A stretch of DNA of 64,000 nucleotides from Brevibacterium renqingii (GTDB taxonomy: Bacteria > Actinomycetota > Actinomycetes > Actinomycetales > Brevibacteriaceae), in the NCBI RefSeq assembly GCF_017808105.1, contig NZ_JADBHF010000013.1:1-64000 (forward strand), read 5' to 3'. Positions 1 to 9,879 of this stretch are shown piece by piece. The position numbers and the translations under genes were made by a program. Each line of letters opens with the position of its first letter. Within the stretch, counting starts at the first letter, position 1. A model generated the notes under the pieces. The model saw nothing but the letters and a program-made list of their open reading frames with translations, had not been told where the DNA came from and did no database searches.

Positions 1-348
1 TGGCATCACAAACTTGTTCAAACAAACACGCTATTGGATTCTCAAACCACAAACACACACCCATCACCGAAACCCGAAACCGGGTCACGTTCACTGGGGG
101 TATCAGTTTCATTTGTGCTGCCCCACCCGTTCCGAACCGGCACCCGAACGATTGTTCGTGCTGGTCAGACCCGGTGGAAACCCTGTCCTGTGGACCTCGT
201 TTCCGCGGGGCAACGAGATATAACTCTAGACCAGGCCAACACCCCCACGCAAATCCAAACCCCACCTCAACCACGTGACACCCACCACACAGAACACGGG
301 TCTCCGACACGACTGGACTTCACCCGGTGTTAGCCTCCCGATTTAGAT
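1..348 (-). promoter_or_regulatory. rRNA operon leader and promoter region (16S gene lies left of the window)
   Basis: Read on the minus strand, positions 53-19 give GTTTGTGGTTTGAGAATCC followed by AATAGCGTGTTTG. This closely resembles the actinobacterial pre-16S leader known from mycobacteria (TTTGAGAACTCAATAGTGTGTTTG). A TTGTT/AACAA mini-hairpin lies at 14-25. Further upstream on the minus strand, around 217-224, is TTATATC, a possible -10, with a CTCGTT/AACGAG hairpin at 196-217 near the predicted transcript start. The stretch has no convincing protein-coding gene; short frames in it have no RBS or recognisable product. The 16S gene itself is inferred, because it would lie beyond position 1. 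Confidence 0.6.
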
Positions 349-1229
349 ATGCGGTCCGAGGAAACAGCATCCGTGGAAACCCGTTCTCGCATGCCGGGCG
401 CGGCCTCTCGGCTCGCTGTGGTCGCCGACGCCTCCAGATTCATCGGACGAACTCTGCTCAAGTCTCTGCGCAAGTGGGGCTATGAGGTGCGCACCATCGG
501 CCGGCCCCCATCCGTCCGATGCCATATGGGACGACCGGGCCGGAGTCGCCGAGCTCATTGACGGTTCCGACCTGCTCATCAACCTCGCAGGTCGCAGTGT
601 CGGGTGTCGGTACACCGATGCGAACCGCCAGGAGATCTGGAATTCGCGGGTGCACACCACCCGCGCCCTCAACGATGCTGTGCGGGCTGCCTCGGCGCCT
701 CCTCGGCTGTGGATCAATTCGAGTACGGCCACCATCTACCGTCATTCGATGGACCGGCCGCAGACAGAAGAGCATGGGGAGATCGGCGAGGGGCGGGCCC
801 CAGTACGAAGGCCCTTGGTTCCCGCATCGCCGCTATCGCGGTATCGGCCCTGAGGCATCGGGACCGACTCTGCGGCACGGACACCCGCCGACCCACGGAC
901 GGCAGCGGTTCAGCTGGGTTCACATCGATGATGTCATTCGCGCCGTTCGTTTCATCGACAACCATGAGGAGATCGCCGGCCCGATCAACGTCTCGAGCCC
1001 GAACGTGACGAACAATTCCAACCTGGTGTCAGCCCTGCGGCGGGCAGTGCGCACGGCCATCGGCATCCCTGCCCCGAGGCGGCTGCTGGAGATCGGCATG
1101 CTCATCCTGCGACAGGAATCGGAATTGGTGCTCAATAGCCGGTGGGTTGAGCCCGAACGGCTCGAAGCCGCGGGATTCGAAATCCGGTGGACCGACGTCG
1201 AAGCGGCGGCGAAGAGTCTGCTGCGCTGA
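349..1229 (+). pseudogene. Decayed TIGR01777-type SDR/epimerase (DUF1731 family)
   Basis: Three frames each carry a piece of one NAD(P)-binding SDR of the TIGR01777 family. Frame 1 (from ATG 349) has the Rossmann start RLAVVADASRFIGRTLL. Frame 2 (about 510-790) has the middle, including LLINLAGRSVGCRYTDANR and INSSTATIYRHSMDRPQTE. Frame 3 (about 870-1229) has the end, RQRFSWVHIDDVIRAVRF plus a DUF1731-like tail. At least one frameshift near 500-515 and a second lesion near 780-870, with loss of roughly 80 family residues, separate them. An intact relative lies at 6727-8127. The gene runs divergently from the rRNA leader. A functional product is very unlikely unless the breaks are sequencing errors, and the missing internal segment argues against that. 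Confidence 0.8.
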
Positions 1230-1271
1230 CGGGTCGCACTCACTCCGGCGCCCCACATCGGCCGCCGATGC

Positions 1272-2183
1272 TCAGCCCGCGGTCGCCTCGGCGAAGGTGC
1301 CCTGCTCGACGCAGTCGGGGCAGTAGGACTGCAATCCCCGCTCTGTGCAGTCGGCGCAGCGCAGGTACTGCTGACGACAGTCGAGGTTCGCACAGTTGAC
1401 GAACTCCGCCGTGTTCGTCCCGCAGCTGACGCAGAGGCCGATCGATTCGACGTTCTCGCCGAACTCGACGTGCATGCGCTTGTCGAAGACGTAGAGCGAG
1501 CCGTCCCAGTAGCCGGAGCTGCCGAAGGTCTCGCCGTAGCGGACGATGCCGCCGTCGAGCTGGTAGACCTCCTCGAACCCGCGGTTCCTCATGAGCACGG
1601 ACAGGACCTCACAGCGGATTCCGCCGGTGCAGTAGGTGACGACCGGCTTGTCTTTGAGGTCGTCGTATTTGCCTGACTCGATCTCGGCGATGAAGTCGCG
1701 AGTGGTATCCGTATCCGGGACGATGGCATCACGGAACTTACCGATCTGGGCCTCCATGGCGTTGCGCCCGTCGAAGAAGACGACTTCGTCGCCGCGTTCG
1801 TCGAGCAGCCTGTGCAGCGCACCGGGTTTGAGGTGTTCGCCTCCACCCTGGACCCCTTCCTCGGTCACCTTGATCTCGTCGGGTGTGCCGAAGGTGACGA
1901 GTTCCGAGCGCACCTTCACGCTCAGACGCGGGAAGTCATCGCCCTGCCCGTTCGACCATTTGATGTCGGCCTTCTTGAACGGCGCATAGGACTTCGTCGC
2001 CCGCACGTACTGCTTGACGTCGAAGACGTCCCCGCCCAGAGTCGCGTTAATGCCGTCCTTGGACACGATCACACGGCCCTTGAGTCCGAGGCCCTCAGCG
2101 AGCGCGTGCTGCCACAGCTTGACCGCTTCGGGGTCGGCCAGCGGCGTGAAGACATAGAACAGGACGATCTTGGGAGTTGCCAT
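1272..2183 (-). CDS. trhO: tRNA uridine(34) hydroxylase TrhO (rhodanese-like, YceA family)
   Basis: TrhO makes 5-hydroxyuridine at the wobble position of tRNAs in an oxygen-dependent reaction. The protein (about 303 aa) has the N-terminal ferredoxin-like domain ([26 protein letters not shown]). It is followed by a rhodanese domain with catalytic Cys185 in [12 protein letters not shown]. The C-terminus has four cysteine pairs (CVSC, CANLDC, CADC, CPDC) typical of the long TrhO form and probably binding zinc. An in-frame ATG three codons upstream (2192) is possible; neither start has a clear Shine-Dalgarno site. The gene is convergent with the pseudogene and divergent from purL. Family assignment is firm. 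Confidence 0.93.
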   Translation of the reverse strand: MATPKIVLFYVFTPLADPEAVKLWQHALAEGLGLKGRVIVSKDGINATLGGDVFDVKQYVRATKSYAPFKKADIKWSNGQGDDFPRLSVKVRSELVTFGTPDEIKVTEEGVQGGGEHLKPGALHRLLDERGDEVVFFDGRNAMEAQIGKFRDAIVPDTDTTRDFIAEIESGKYDDLKDKPVVTYCTGGIRCEVLSVLMRNRGFEEVYQLDGGIVRYGETFGSSGYWDGSLYVFDKRMHVEFGENVESIGLCVSCGTNTAEFVNCANLDCRQQYLRCADCTERGLQSYCPDCVEQGTFAEATAG

Positions 2184-2381
2184 GCCCACCATTCTAAGTG
2201 GGCACGCGAACGCACTCCCGCCCAGGCGTTCCCACCACGTGCGCCGCCGCCCCTGTCGCCCCTGTCGCCCCGGTGCGCCTCGCCGAGGCGGAACGTCGTG
2301 GACGCGCTTCGCCCCCTCGCGCCGACCCCGGCTAAGATTGGCCGTGAGTGCCGTGTCGTATGAAAGGGCCCCGAAGAGGAC

Positions 2382-4766
2382 ATGACGTCAAACCTCAGCT
2401 CTGCGGATTCCACGCAGGTCGATTCCCCGCAGAATGCTTCGAAGAAGGTCAAGGAGACGGTCGAGTTCGCTGCGGCGAACCCCGACGTCGAGCAGCCCTT
2501 CGCTGACCTCGGCCTCAAGGCCGACGAATACGAGCAGATCAAGAAGATCCTCGGGCGCAGGCCCACCTCGGCGGAGCTGGCGATGTACTCGGTCATGTGG
2601 TCCGAGCACTGCTCCTACAAATCCTCGAAGGTCCACCTGTCGAAGTTCGGCGACAAGGTCACCGAGGACATGAAGAAGCACCTGCTCGTGGGCATCGGTG
2701 AGAACGCCGGCGTCGTCGACATCGGCGACGGCTGGGCCGTGACCTTCAAGGTCGAGAGCCACAATCATCCGAGCTACGTCGAACCCCACCAGGGTGCGGC
2801 CACCGGCGTCGGCGGCATCGTCCGCGACATCATCTCAATGGGTGCCCGTCCCGTGGCCGTGATGGATCAGCTGCGCTTCGGCGCCATCGATCACCCCGAC
2901 ACCGCCCGCGTCGTCCACGGCGTGGTCGCCGGGATCAGCAACTACGGCAACTCACTCGGTCTGCCGAACATCGGCGGCGAGACCGTCTTCGACTCCGTCT
3001 ACCAGAGCAATCCCCTGGTCAACGCCCTGGCGGTGGGTGTCATGCGCCATGATGACATCCGCCTGGCCAATGCCTCGGGCCTGGGCAACAAGGTCGTGCT
3101 CTTCGGCGCGCGCACCGGCGGCGACGGCATCGGCGGGGCTTCGATCCTGGCCTCCGAATCCTTCGACGACACGAAGCCGTCGAAGCGTCCGGCCGTGCAG
3201 GTCGGGGACCCCTTCGCGGAGAAGGTCCTCATCGAATGCTGCCTCGAGCTCTTCCGCGCCGGCGTCGTCGAAGGCATCCAGGACCTCGGCGCCGCGGGCA
3301 TCTCCTGCGCCACCTCGGAGCTGGCATCCAATGGCGACGGCGGCATGCACATCGCCCTCGACGACGTGCTGCTGCGCGATGAGACCCTCACCCCCGAGGA
3401 GATCCTCATGTCGGAGTCCCAGGAGCGGATGATGGCCGTCGTCCGGCCTGACCGCCTCGACGAATTCCTGGCCATCGTCGGCAAGTGGGAGGTCGAGACC
3501 TCCGTGCTCGGCGAGGTGACCGACACCGACCGCCTCGTCATCGAATGGCATGGCGACGTCATCGTCGATGTGCCCCCGCGTTCGGTCGCCCACGACGGCC
3601 CCGTCTACGAACGTCCGATGGCCGAGCCCGCATGGACCGCCGAGGTGGCCGCGAACACCGTCGAATCGGCTGGGCTGGTGCGTGCGACCACCGATGACGA
3701 GCTGCGCTCGACCGTCCTCGAACTCGCGGGATCGCCGAATCTCGCCTCGAAGTCGTGGATCACCTCGCAGTACGACAAGTACGTTCAGGGCAACACCGCT
3801 CAGGCCTACCCCGATGACGCCGGCGTGATCCGCGTCGACGAGGAGACCGGCCTCGGCGTGGCCATCGCCACCGATGCCAATGGTCGCTACTGCTACCTCG
3901 ATCCGGCCCGCGGCGCCCAGTTGGCCCTGGCCGAGGCCTACCGCAATGTCACGACCGCCGGGGCCATCCCGCGTGCGGTCACCGACTGCCTCAACTTCGG
4001 TTCGCCCGAGGACCCGGAGATCATGTGGCAGTTCGCGCAGTCCGTCGAAGCGCTGGCGGAGGCCTGCCAGGACATGGGCACCCCAGTCACCGGCGGCAAT
4101 GTGTCCCTGTACAACCAGACCGGCGGCGTGGCCATCCACCCGACCCCGGTCGTCGGCGTGCTCGGCGTCTTCGACGACGTCACCCGGGCCACTCCGAGCG
4201 GGTGGAGGGAGCCGGGCCAGACCATCTACCTGCTCGGCACCACCGAGACGGAGCTCGACGGTTCGGCATGGGCCGACGTCACGGCCGGCCACCTCGGCGG
4301 GGTTCCTCCGCAGTACAAGCCGGAGGCGGAGAAAGAGCTCGGCGAGATCCTCATCAACTGTTCGCGTGACGGCATGATCGATGCCGCTCACGATCTGTCG
4401 GAGGGCGGGCTGTCGCAGGCGCTCGTCGAATCGTGCCTGCGCTTCGGCACGGGTGCTCGGATCTGGCTCGACGAGGTGTGCGAACGCGACGGCATCGACG
4501 TCTTCACCGCCCTGTTCTCCGAATCCACGGCCCGCGCGATCGTGGCCGTTCCGCGTTCGGAGGAGGTCCGGTTCAAGGACATGTGCACCGCACGCCGGTT
4601 CCCGTTCGTGCGCATCGGCATGACCGACGCGGGAGATCAGGATCCGTCCCTGGACGTCGTCGACCACTTCACCATCGGCCTCGACGAACTCGGTCGAGCT
4701 CACGAGGGCACGCTGCAGGAGCAGTTCGGCGGAAGCGTTGCGGCAGTGACCGAAACCGCGGTCTGA
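2382..4766 (+). CDS. purL: Phosphoribosylformylglycinamidine synthase subunit PurL
   Basis: This is the ATP-dependent FGAM synthase subunit of de novo purine synthesis, turning FGAR and glutamine-derived ammonia into FGAM with PurS and PurQ. At 794 aa it is the small PurL form. The AIRS-like nucleotide-binding signature is visible as [20 protein letters not shown] at about residues 125-144, with GGDGIGGAS and [12 protein letters not shown] further on. The ATG has GAAGAGG a few bases upstream. PurS and PurQ are not in the window, so the gene is unlinked from them here. A nested hairpin at 4818-4887 follows and probably ends the transcript. Confidence 0.97.
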   Translation: MTSNLSSADSTQVDSPQNASKKVKETVEFAAANPDVEQPFADLGLKADEYEQIKKILGRRPTSAELAMYSVMWSEHCSYKSSKVHLSKFGDKVTEDMKKHLLVGIGENAGVVDIGDGWAVTFKVESHNHPSYVEPHQGAATGVGGIVRDIISMGARPVAVMDQLRFGAIDHPDTARVVHGVVAGISNYGNSLGLPNIGGETVFDSVYQSNPLVNALAVGVMRHDDIRLANASGLGNKVVLFGARTGGDGIGGASILASESFDDTKPSKRPAVQVGDPFAEKVLIECCLELFRAGVVEGIQDLGAAGISCATSELASNGDGGMHIALDDVLLRDETLTPEEILMSESQERMMAVVRPDRLDEFLAIVGKWEVETSVLGEVTDTDRLVIEWHGDVIVDVPPRSVAHDGPVYERPMAEPAWTAEVAANTVESAGLVRATTDDELRSTVLELAGSPNLASKSWITSQYDKYVQGNTAQAYPDDAGVIRVDEETGLGVAIATDANGRYCYLDPARGAQLALAEAYRNVTTAGAIPRAVTDCLNFGSPEDPEIMWQFAQSVEALAEACQDMGTPVTGGNVSLYNQTGGVAIHPTPVVGVLGVFDDVTRATPSGWREPGQTIYLLGTTETELDGSAWADVTAGHLGGVPPQYKPEAEKELGEILINCSRDGMIDAAHDLSEGGLSQALVESCLRFGTGARIWLDEVCERDGIDVFTALFSESTARAIVAVPRSEEVRFKDMCTARRFPFVRIGMTDAGDQDPSLDVVDHFTIGLDELGRAHEGTLQEQFGGSVAAVTETAV

Positions 4767-4817
4767 AGCGGCGGGCTCGCAGCCGCCGCGGCAGGCAGTC
4801 ACCGAGGCGGGCAGTCA

Positions 4818-4887
4818 CCGAGGGGACCACTTGGCCTCGACCGGACCAGTTGCAACTGGTGCGCTCGGCGCCGAGTGGTCCCCTCGG
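4818..4887. terminator. Nested symmetrical hairpin downstream of purL
   Basis: Outer arms CCGAGGGGACCACT (4818-4831) and AGTGGTCCCCTCGG (4874-4887) are perfectly complementary. They enclose a perfect 16-bp palindrome ACCAGTTGCAACTGGT (4845-4860), with 13 bp on each side. A 14-bp direct repeat GGCAGTCACCGAGG (4794-4807 and 4810-4823) sits at the left flank. There is no U-tract. Termination or transcript stabilisation for purL is the simplest reading; a protein-binding palindrome upstream of the gene at 5024 is an alternative. Confidence 0.6.
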
Positions 4888-5023
4888 CGTTTCTCGGCGG
4901 GGGCCGACGCACGTGACCGCAGATGACAGAGGCCACACATGCGCAACAGCGAATGTGATTGCCTGTGGGAGAGAGCCGCGGCCGATCTGCCGCGACACCG
5001 ACGAACGCACAGAGGAGTCAGTC

Positions 5024-6253
5024 ATGACGACGATCCGCACATCCCACGCGGGGTCCTTGCCCCGCACCCCCGAACTCATCGAGGCCAACAAGGCCAGGCA
5101 GGCGCAGAACACCGCCCGCCTGGCCGGCGAGGCGAGTTCCGCAGCCGATAGCGGAGAGTTCGAAGAACTGCTCGCCGCCAGCGTCGCCGATCTGGTCCGG
5201 CGCCAGAAGGACCTCGGCATCTCGCTGCCCAATGACGGCGAATACGGCCACGCCATGGCCGCCGACTTCGACTACGGAGCATGGTGGCACTACTCGTTCG
5301 CCCGCACCGGCGGGCTCGAACTGGCCGACCACGATCTGTGGGAAACTCCGGCGAACCGCTCAACGGACGGCCGCATCGTGTTGACGAGCTTCCCCGACCG
5401 CCGCGACCGCAATCTCTTTCCAAACGTCTACGCTGACCCGGATGCGGGAACCTCCACTGGCGACCAAGTCCAGTTCCCGAAAGCCACCGGCCCGATCAGC
5501 TACATCGGTCAGGACCAGGTCAACCGTGATATCGCGAACCTCAAAGCAGGTCTGGCCGCCGCCGGTTACGACGAGCGTGCCGGCTACATCAACGCTCTGT
5601 CGCCTGGTTCGGCCTCGCGCATCGCCAACGAGTACTACTCAAGCGATGAGGAGTTCATCTGGGCGTGGGCCGATGTTCTGCGCGAGGAATACCTCGCCAT
5701 CACCGAGGCGGGGCTGACCGTCCAGATCGACGACCCGTCCCTGGCCGAGAACTTCGACCAGATCAACCCGGAGCCCAGCTTCGACGACTACCGCGCGTTC
5801 ACACAGATCCGCATCGACGCACTCAACCACGCTCTGCGCGGCATCGACCCGGCACAGGTACGCGTCCACACCTGTTGGGGATCCTGGCACGGACCGCATG
5901 TGACCGATCTGCCGTTCATCGAGATCGTCGATCAGGTGCTGTCGATCAACGCCGCCGGCATCACCTTCGAAGCCGCCAATGTCCGGCACGAGCACGAATG
6001 GCGGATCTGGGAGGAGAAGAAGCTACCCGAGGGCAAATACATCATCCCCGGCATCGTCTCCCACTCGACCAATGTCGTCGAGCACCCCGAACTCGTCGCT
6101 GAACGCATCGGCCGGTTCGCTGGTCTCGTCGGCCCGGAGAACGTCGTCGCCTCCACCGACTGTGGTCTGGGCGGTCGCGTCCACCCGGACATCGCCGTCG
6201 CCAAGCTCCAGTCGCTGACCGAGGGCGCCGAGCTCGCCTCGAAGCGCTTCTGA
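5024..6253 (+). CDS. Cobalamin-independent methionine synthase (MetE) C-terminal-like protein
   Basis: The 409-aa protein is a single-domain relative of the MetE catalytic barrel, a family that transfers methyl or alkyl groups to thiols through bound zinc. Likely metal ligands are His and Cys in VRVHTCWGSWHGPH and the Cys in VASTDCGLGGR. The N-terminal RTSHAGSLPR motif is the family substrate-binding signature. The ATG at 5024 has AGAGGAG 6 bp upstream; the frame stays open further upstream inside purL but without signals. No folate-binding N-terminal half is present, so ordinary methionine synthesis from methyltetrahydrofolate is doubtful. The true substrate is unknown. Confidence 0.85.
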   Translation: MTTIRTSHAGSLPRTPELIEANKARQAQNTARLAGEASSAADSGEFEELLAASVADLVRRQKDLGISLPNDGEYGHAMAADFDYGAWWHYSFARTGGLELADHDLWETPANRSTDGRIVLTSFPDRRDRNLFPNVYADPDAGTSTGDQVQFPKATGPISYIGQDQVNRDIANLKAGLAAAGYDERAGYINALSPGSASRIANEYYSSDEEFIWAWADVLREEYLAITEAGLTVQIDDPSLAENFDQINPEPSFDDYRAFTQIRIDALNHALRGIDPAQVRVHTCWGSWHGPHVTDLPFIEIVDQVLSINAAGITFEAANVRHEHEWRIWEEKKLPEGKYIIPGIVSHSTNVVEHPELVAERIGRFAGLVGPENVVASTDCGLGGRVHPDIAVAKLQSLTEGAELASKRF

Positions 6254-6267
6254 ACCGCCTCATCGAT

Positions 6268-6309
6268 CAGTCCCCTCCGCTCGGCCCACGGACCGGGCGG
6301 AGGGGACTG
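6268..6309. terminator. Hairpin with 13-bp perfect arms
   Basis: CAGTCCCCTCCGC (6268-6280) pairs with GCGGAGGGGACTG (6297-6309), 15 bp after the MetE-like stop codon. It lacks a U-tract. The right arm contains GGAGGGG, the only ribosome-binding-like sequence for the small gene that starts at 6314, so the stem would hide that site. Confidence 0.6.
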
Positions 6310-6313
6310 TCGC

Positions 6314-6673
6314 ATGCCCGTTCCCGTCTCCCTGCTGATCTCGGTGGCGTTCCTCATCCGACCGCTGTGGCAAGCAGTGCCCCTGCGCGCATGCCCGATG
6401 CCGTTCGTCTTCTTCGGTTCGTTCTGGGCCTCCGAGGACCACTCGGACTACACCCGCGCCCAGCTGATCGAGTTTCTCCGCATCCTCTCGGGAATCTCCA
6501 GCGGTTCCTTCTCCGCTCTCCTGTGGCTGCAGCTGAGCGTCGCGACAGGACATTCGATCCCCGCCTTCGCTGCACCGAGCGTCTTCTGCGCCCTCGGAAT
6601 CCTGCTCATCGCAACCGGCATCCGCCAGTACCGCAGGCTGCAACCATCACGGTGGGGCCCCGAGGACGTATAG
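6314..6673 (+). CDS. Hypothetical small membrane protein
   Basis: A possible 119-aa protein with no recognised family. It has a hydrophobic start (PVPVSLLISVAFLIRPLW), a middle segment with charged residues (ASEDHSDYTRAQLIEF), and two further hydrophobic stretches (about residues 55-75 and 85-100) before a basic tail. Its ATG is only 4 bp after the terminator-like hairpin, whose right arm supplies GGAGGGG. It is convergent with the TIGR01777 gene. The hydrophobicity pattern is better than in a random frame, but the reading could still be a remnant or chance. Confidence 0.35.
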   Translation: MPVPVSLLISVAFLIRPLWQAVPLRACPMPFVFFGSFWASEDHSDYTRAQLIEFLRILSGISSGSFSALLWLQLSVATGHSIPAFAAPSVFCALGILLIATGIRQYRRLQPSRWGPEDV

Positions 6674-6726
6674 TCACGCCGGTCGTCGATCCGGGTCCGT
6701 TCTCAGGCGAACGTCGGCGGCCGTGC

Positions 6727-8127
6727 TCACGCCCCGCCGCCCAGCTCCTCGTCGAAGCAATCAGCCAGCGTGGGATGAGCGAACTGGTAACCGGTTTCCT
6801 GCAGCTTCTCCGGCACAACCCTCTGGTCGGCCAGGGCCAGCTCCTTCGCCCCGTCCCGGCCGAGCATGAGTTCCGTGACGAACCCGGGCGTCGGAAGCCA
6901 TGCGGGCCTGCGCAGATGGCCGGCGAGGGCCTCGGCGAACTCCGCCTGCGAGACGAGGTCAGGGGCGACGGCGTTGACCGGTCCCCGCACATAGTCATAG
7001 AGCACGGCATGCACATAGGAACGCGCGACATCGTCGAGTGAGATCCAGGCCATGGCCTGTTCGCCGCTGCCCAGCCGTCCGCCGGCACCGGCGAGGAACA
7101 GCGGTGCCTGCAGTCTGAGCAGGCCGCCCAGGGTGCTGAGCACGACCCCGGTGCGGATCGAGACCCGTCGGATTCCGGCATCCTCGACCCCGGCCGCCGT
7201 CTTCTCCCATTCCTGACAGAGCTCGGCGAGGAATCCGTCCCCGGCCGGTCCCGTCTCGTCCACGGGCTCGTCCGCCTTCGAGCCGTAGTAGCCGACGGCC
7301 GATGCGCAGACGAAGACCGAGGGCCGTTTGGCCTCGGGCAGTCCCCGCATGGTCTCGACGAGCAGCCGGGTCGAATCGATGCGTGAGGACCAGATCTCCT
7401 CCTTCGCGCTCTTCGTGAACCGCGTGGCGATCGATCGCCCGCTGAGGTGGACGACCGCGTCCGCCCATGCCAGATCACGTGGATTGAGGATTCCGAGATC
7501 GGGGCTCCAGTGGGACTCGTAGGGGAACTTCGGGGTCTCCCGCACGAGCAGCCGTACGAAGTGCCCGGCAGTGGAGAACAGGGCGGCGACCTGACGACCG
7601 ATCAGGCCGCTGCCGCCGGTGATGAGGATGCGCTTGCCCTTCTTCCGCGTCACCAGGGGTGCGTTCGTGCTTTCGAGGAAGTCGATGTCCATGAGCATGC
7701 GCCGATGGCGGGCTTCGAACGTGGCTTCGAGGTAGCGGCTGAGGCCGCGGTCGATGACGTCGAAGCTCTGCGGCGCCATTGCGTATTCGACATGGTCGTC
7801 GATCTTCGTTCCGCCGGCGACGGAGGTGAACTCATGCGTGTGCTGCCACTGGCTCAGCGGGCCCTTCTTGAGTTCGTCGACGAAGGAGAACCGGGACGGG
7901 CCTTCGGAGTGCACGGCGCTGAATGGTCGCCGGAGCAGCCCGTAGGTGCCGGGCACGCTGGTTCGCACCTGTGCGACGGATCCCGGTTCGATCGGAGGGT
8001 AGCTCTCCTCGACGATCTCCTGTGCCCAGTGGGGCGAGAGCCTGGTGAGGGCTCCGGGCTGAGCATGCCAGTGGTACGTGGTCTCAGCGCCGAGCGGAAC
8101 TTCAGATGTCCATTCGAAGATGGTCAT
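6727..8127 (-). CDS. TIGR01777 family SDR protein with N-terminal SRPBCC-like domain
   Basis: The protein (466 aa) joins an N-terminal ligand-binding START/SRPBCC-like domain (about residues 1-155, TIFEWTSEVPLGAETTYHWH) to an extended SDR domain. The nucleotide-binding motif is ILITGGSGLIGRQVAALF at about 170. A DUF1731-type end follows (TPGFVTELMLGRDGAKELAL, VVPEKLQETGYQFAHPTL). The family is called epimerase but its substrate is not established. The ATG at 8127 has AGGAGGG 6 bp upstream; an in-frame ATG 21 codons earlier lacks one. The SDR half is the intact counterpart of the pseudogene at 349-1229. Confidence 0.88.
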   Translation of the reverse strand: MTIFEWTSEVPLGAETTYHWHAQPGALTRLSPHWAQEIVEESYPPIEPGSVAQVRTSVPGTYGLLRRPFSAVHSEGPSRFSFVDELKKGPLSQWQHTHEFTSVAGGTKIDDHVEYAMAPQSFDVIDRGLSRYLEATFEARHRRMLMDIDFLESTNAPLVTRKKGKRILITGGSGLIGRQVAALFSTAGHFVRLLVRETPKFPYESHWSPDLGILNPRDLAWADAVVHLSGRSIATRFTKSAKEEIWSSRIDSTRLLVETMRGLPEAKRPSVFVCASAVGYYGSKADEPVDETGPAGDGFLAELCQEWEKTAAGVEDAGIRRVSIRTGVVLSTLGGLLRLQAPLFLAGAGGRLGSGEQAMAWISLDDVARSYVHAVLYDYVRGPVNAVAPDLVSQAEFAEALAGHLRRPAWLPTPGFVTELMLGRDGAKELALADQRVVPEKLQETGYQFAHPTLADCFDEELGGGA

Positions 8128-8261
8128 GACATCCCTCCTACTCGGAATCATGCCACCCGAATCTGAAAGTGTGATCCGCAACTCGCCCAACGCCGAAAGA
8201 ATTCACCGACGGCCCACCGGTGCAGGAGTGCAGTGCCCGGGAGGCCGCCGGTGACGGTCGT

Positions 8262-9860
8262 TCAGTCGGCGGCGGGGATCTTGCCGAAGCGGAAGGCCGA
8301 CCAGAAGTCCCCGCGCACATAGCCGTGGTCCGGCTCGGGGTCGAAATCCCAGTGGCGGACCGTGCCGACCTTGAGGGCATCGGCGACGAGCTGCCTGCTG
8401 CGCTGCGAGTCGAGCACATGGTCCTCGAGGTGCTCGAGATCGTAGCGGGACTCGAGCTCTTCGCGCATCGTCTTCAGCGTCTCGGCATAAGCGGGATCCT
8501 CCGCACGGTTGCTCAGCTCCTCCGGATCCGTGGAGAGATCGAAGAGCAGATCCGGGTCTCCCGGACAGAGCGTGAGCTTGCACTCACCGCGCACCAGCGT
8601 CACCTGCGGTCGGTAGGTGCCTTCGGCGAAGTATTCGATGATGACGTCCCGATCCCTCGGTCCGCGCTCCCCCGTGATCTCCCGTCGGGCGGATTCGAAC
8701 AGCGAGGTCCCGGCCAGCCCTTCATCCACCGCCGAGGCGGAATCCGCCCCGACCGTCGAGGCGGAGATCGATTCCGCGGAACCGGACGAGGCGCCGTCAC
8801 CGCCGCGAGCGATCTCGAGCAGCGTCGGGGCGAGGTCGATGAGGCTCACAGGGTTGGCATAGCGACCCGGGGTGACCACCTCGGCGGGGCCGTTGATGAT
8901 GATCGGCACCCGGGAGGAGCGCTCGTAGGGCGACATTTTGAACCACAGCCCCTTCTCCCCCAGCATGTCCCCGTGATCGCTGGTGACGATGATGACCGTG
9001 TTCTTCGCCAGGTCGAGCTCCTCGAGCCTCCTCCGGATCGCTCCGATGTGGTCGTCGATGTAGTTCACCGCCGCATAGTAGGCCCGGCGAGCCCGACGCA
9101 CGTCCTCGAGCCCCGGTTCCCGCTGGTCGAAGCCGCACATGGTGCGCAGCCGGTGGCTGTGCGGGTCCGCGGCGGCATCGGGGACCTCAGGGTGGGTCGG
9201 GTCCGGGATGTCCACCTCGGCGAACCGGTCCCAGTTGGCCTTCGGCGGTTCGTACGGGTCGTGGGGGTGGATGAACGAGGTGACCATGAGGAACGGCTGG
9301 TCGGTTCCGGCCGCCTGGTTGGCTCGTTTGCGGTCGTTGAGGTGGCGCAGCGTCTTGAAGATCACCTCGTCGTCGAAGTCCTGCTGGACGTTCGCAGTGG
9401 CCGCGCCGGCAGTGAAGACGGGATCGGCTTCGTGATACCAGTGCAGCTTCTCGTCCAGCGGCCGGTTCCAGTCGGGGACCATGTCGAGATCGGCCGGGTA
9501 GACATCGGTGCTCAGTCGCTGTTCGAAGCCGTGATGCTGATCGGGGCCGATGAAGTGCATGCGACCGATGAGCGCCGTATGGTAGCCGAGCTTGCGCAGG
9601 CGGTGGGCGAAGGTCGGCGTCGATGCGGCGAAGTCGTCGCCGTTGTCCAGGCAGTCGACCTCGGAGGGCATTCGCCCGGTCATCATCGATGCCCGGGAGG
9701 GTGCGCACAGGGGCGTATTGCAGTAGGCACGGTCGAAGACGGCTCCGTCTGCGGCCAGGGCGTCCATGTTCGGCGTCAAGGCGGCCTGATCGCCGTAGGC
9801 GCCCAAGGACTGGGCGGCCATCTGATCGGCTTGGATGACGACGATGTTCGGGGTTGTCAT
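8262..9860 (-). CDS. betC: Choline-sulfatase-like sulfatase
   Basis: A 532-aa sulfatase of the alkaline phosphatase superfamily that probably hydrolyses choline-O-sulfate to choline and sulfate. The formylglycine motif is Cys52 in LCAPSRASMMTGR, and the metal-binding DQ pair lies in VVIQADQMAAQSLG. The stretches FAHRLRKLGYHTALIGRMHF and VTSDHGDMLGEKGLWFK match choline sulfatases, as does GPDQHHGFEQRLSTDVYPAD. The ATG at 9860 has AGAGAGGAA upstream. It sits 19 bp after the BCCT carrier gene on the same strand, a transporter-enzyme operon. A Ser/Ala-rich insertion (about residues 365-395) is unusual. The gene symbol is by analogy. Confidence 0.82.
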   Translation of the reverse strand: MTTPNIVVIQADQMAAQSLGAYGDQAALTPNMDALAADGAVFDRAYCNTPLCAPSRASMMTGRMPSEVDCLDNGDDFAASTPTFAHRLRKLGYHTALIGRMHFIGPDQHHGFEQRLSTDVYPADLDMVPDWNRPLDEKLHWYHEADPVFTAGAATANVQQDFDDEVIFKTLRHLNDRKRANQAAGTDQPFLMVTSFIHPHDPYEPPKANWDRFAEVDIPDPTHPEVPDAAADPHSHRLRTMCGFDQREPGLEDVRRARRAYYAAVNYIDDHIGAIRRRLEELDLAKNTVIIVTSDHGDMLGEKGLWFKMSPYERSSRVPIIINGPAEVVTPGRYANPVSLIDLAPTLLEIARGGDGASSGSAESISASTVGADSASAVDEGLAGTSLFESARREITGERGPRDRDVIIEYFAEGTYRPQVTLVRGECKLTLCPGDPDLLFDLSTDPEELSNRAEDPAYAETLKTMREELESRYDLEHLEDHVLDSQRSRQLVADALKVGTVRHWDFDPEPDHGYVRGDFWSAFRFGKIPAAD

Positions 9861-9879
9861 GTGGAGTTCCTCTCTGGAC

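Noticed and set aside
14..333. Two short plus-strand frames at the left edge
   Set aside because: They lie over the rRNA leader read on the other strand and have biased His/Pro/Thr composition without a ribosome site.
2952..4802. Long minus-strand frame opposite purL
   Set aside because: It is antisense to a clear purL reading, has no family motifs or ribosome site, and reflects GC-rich third-position bias.
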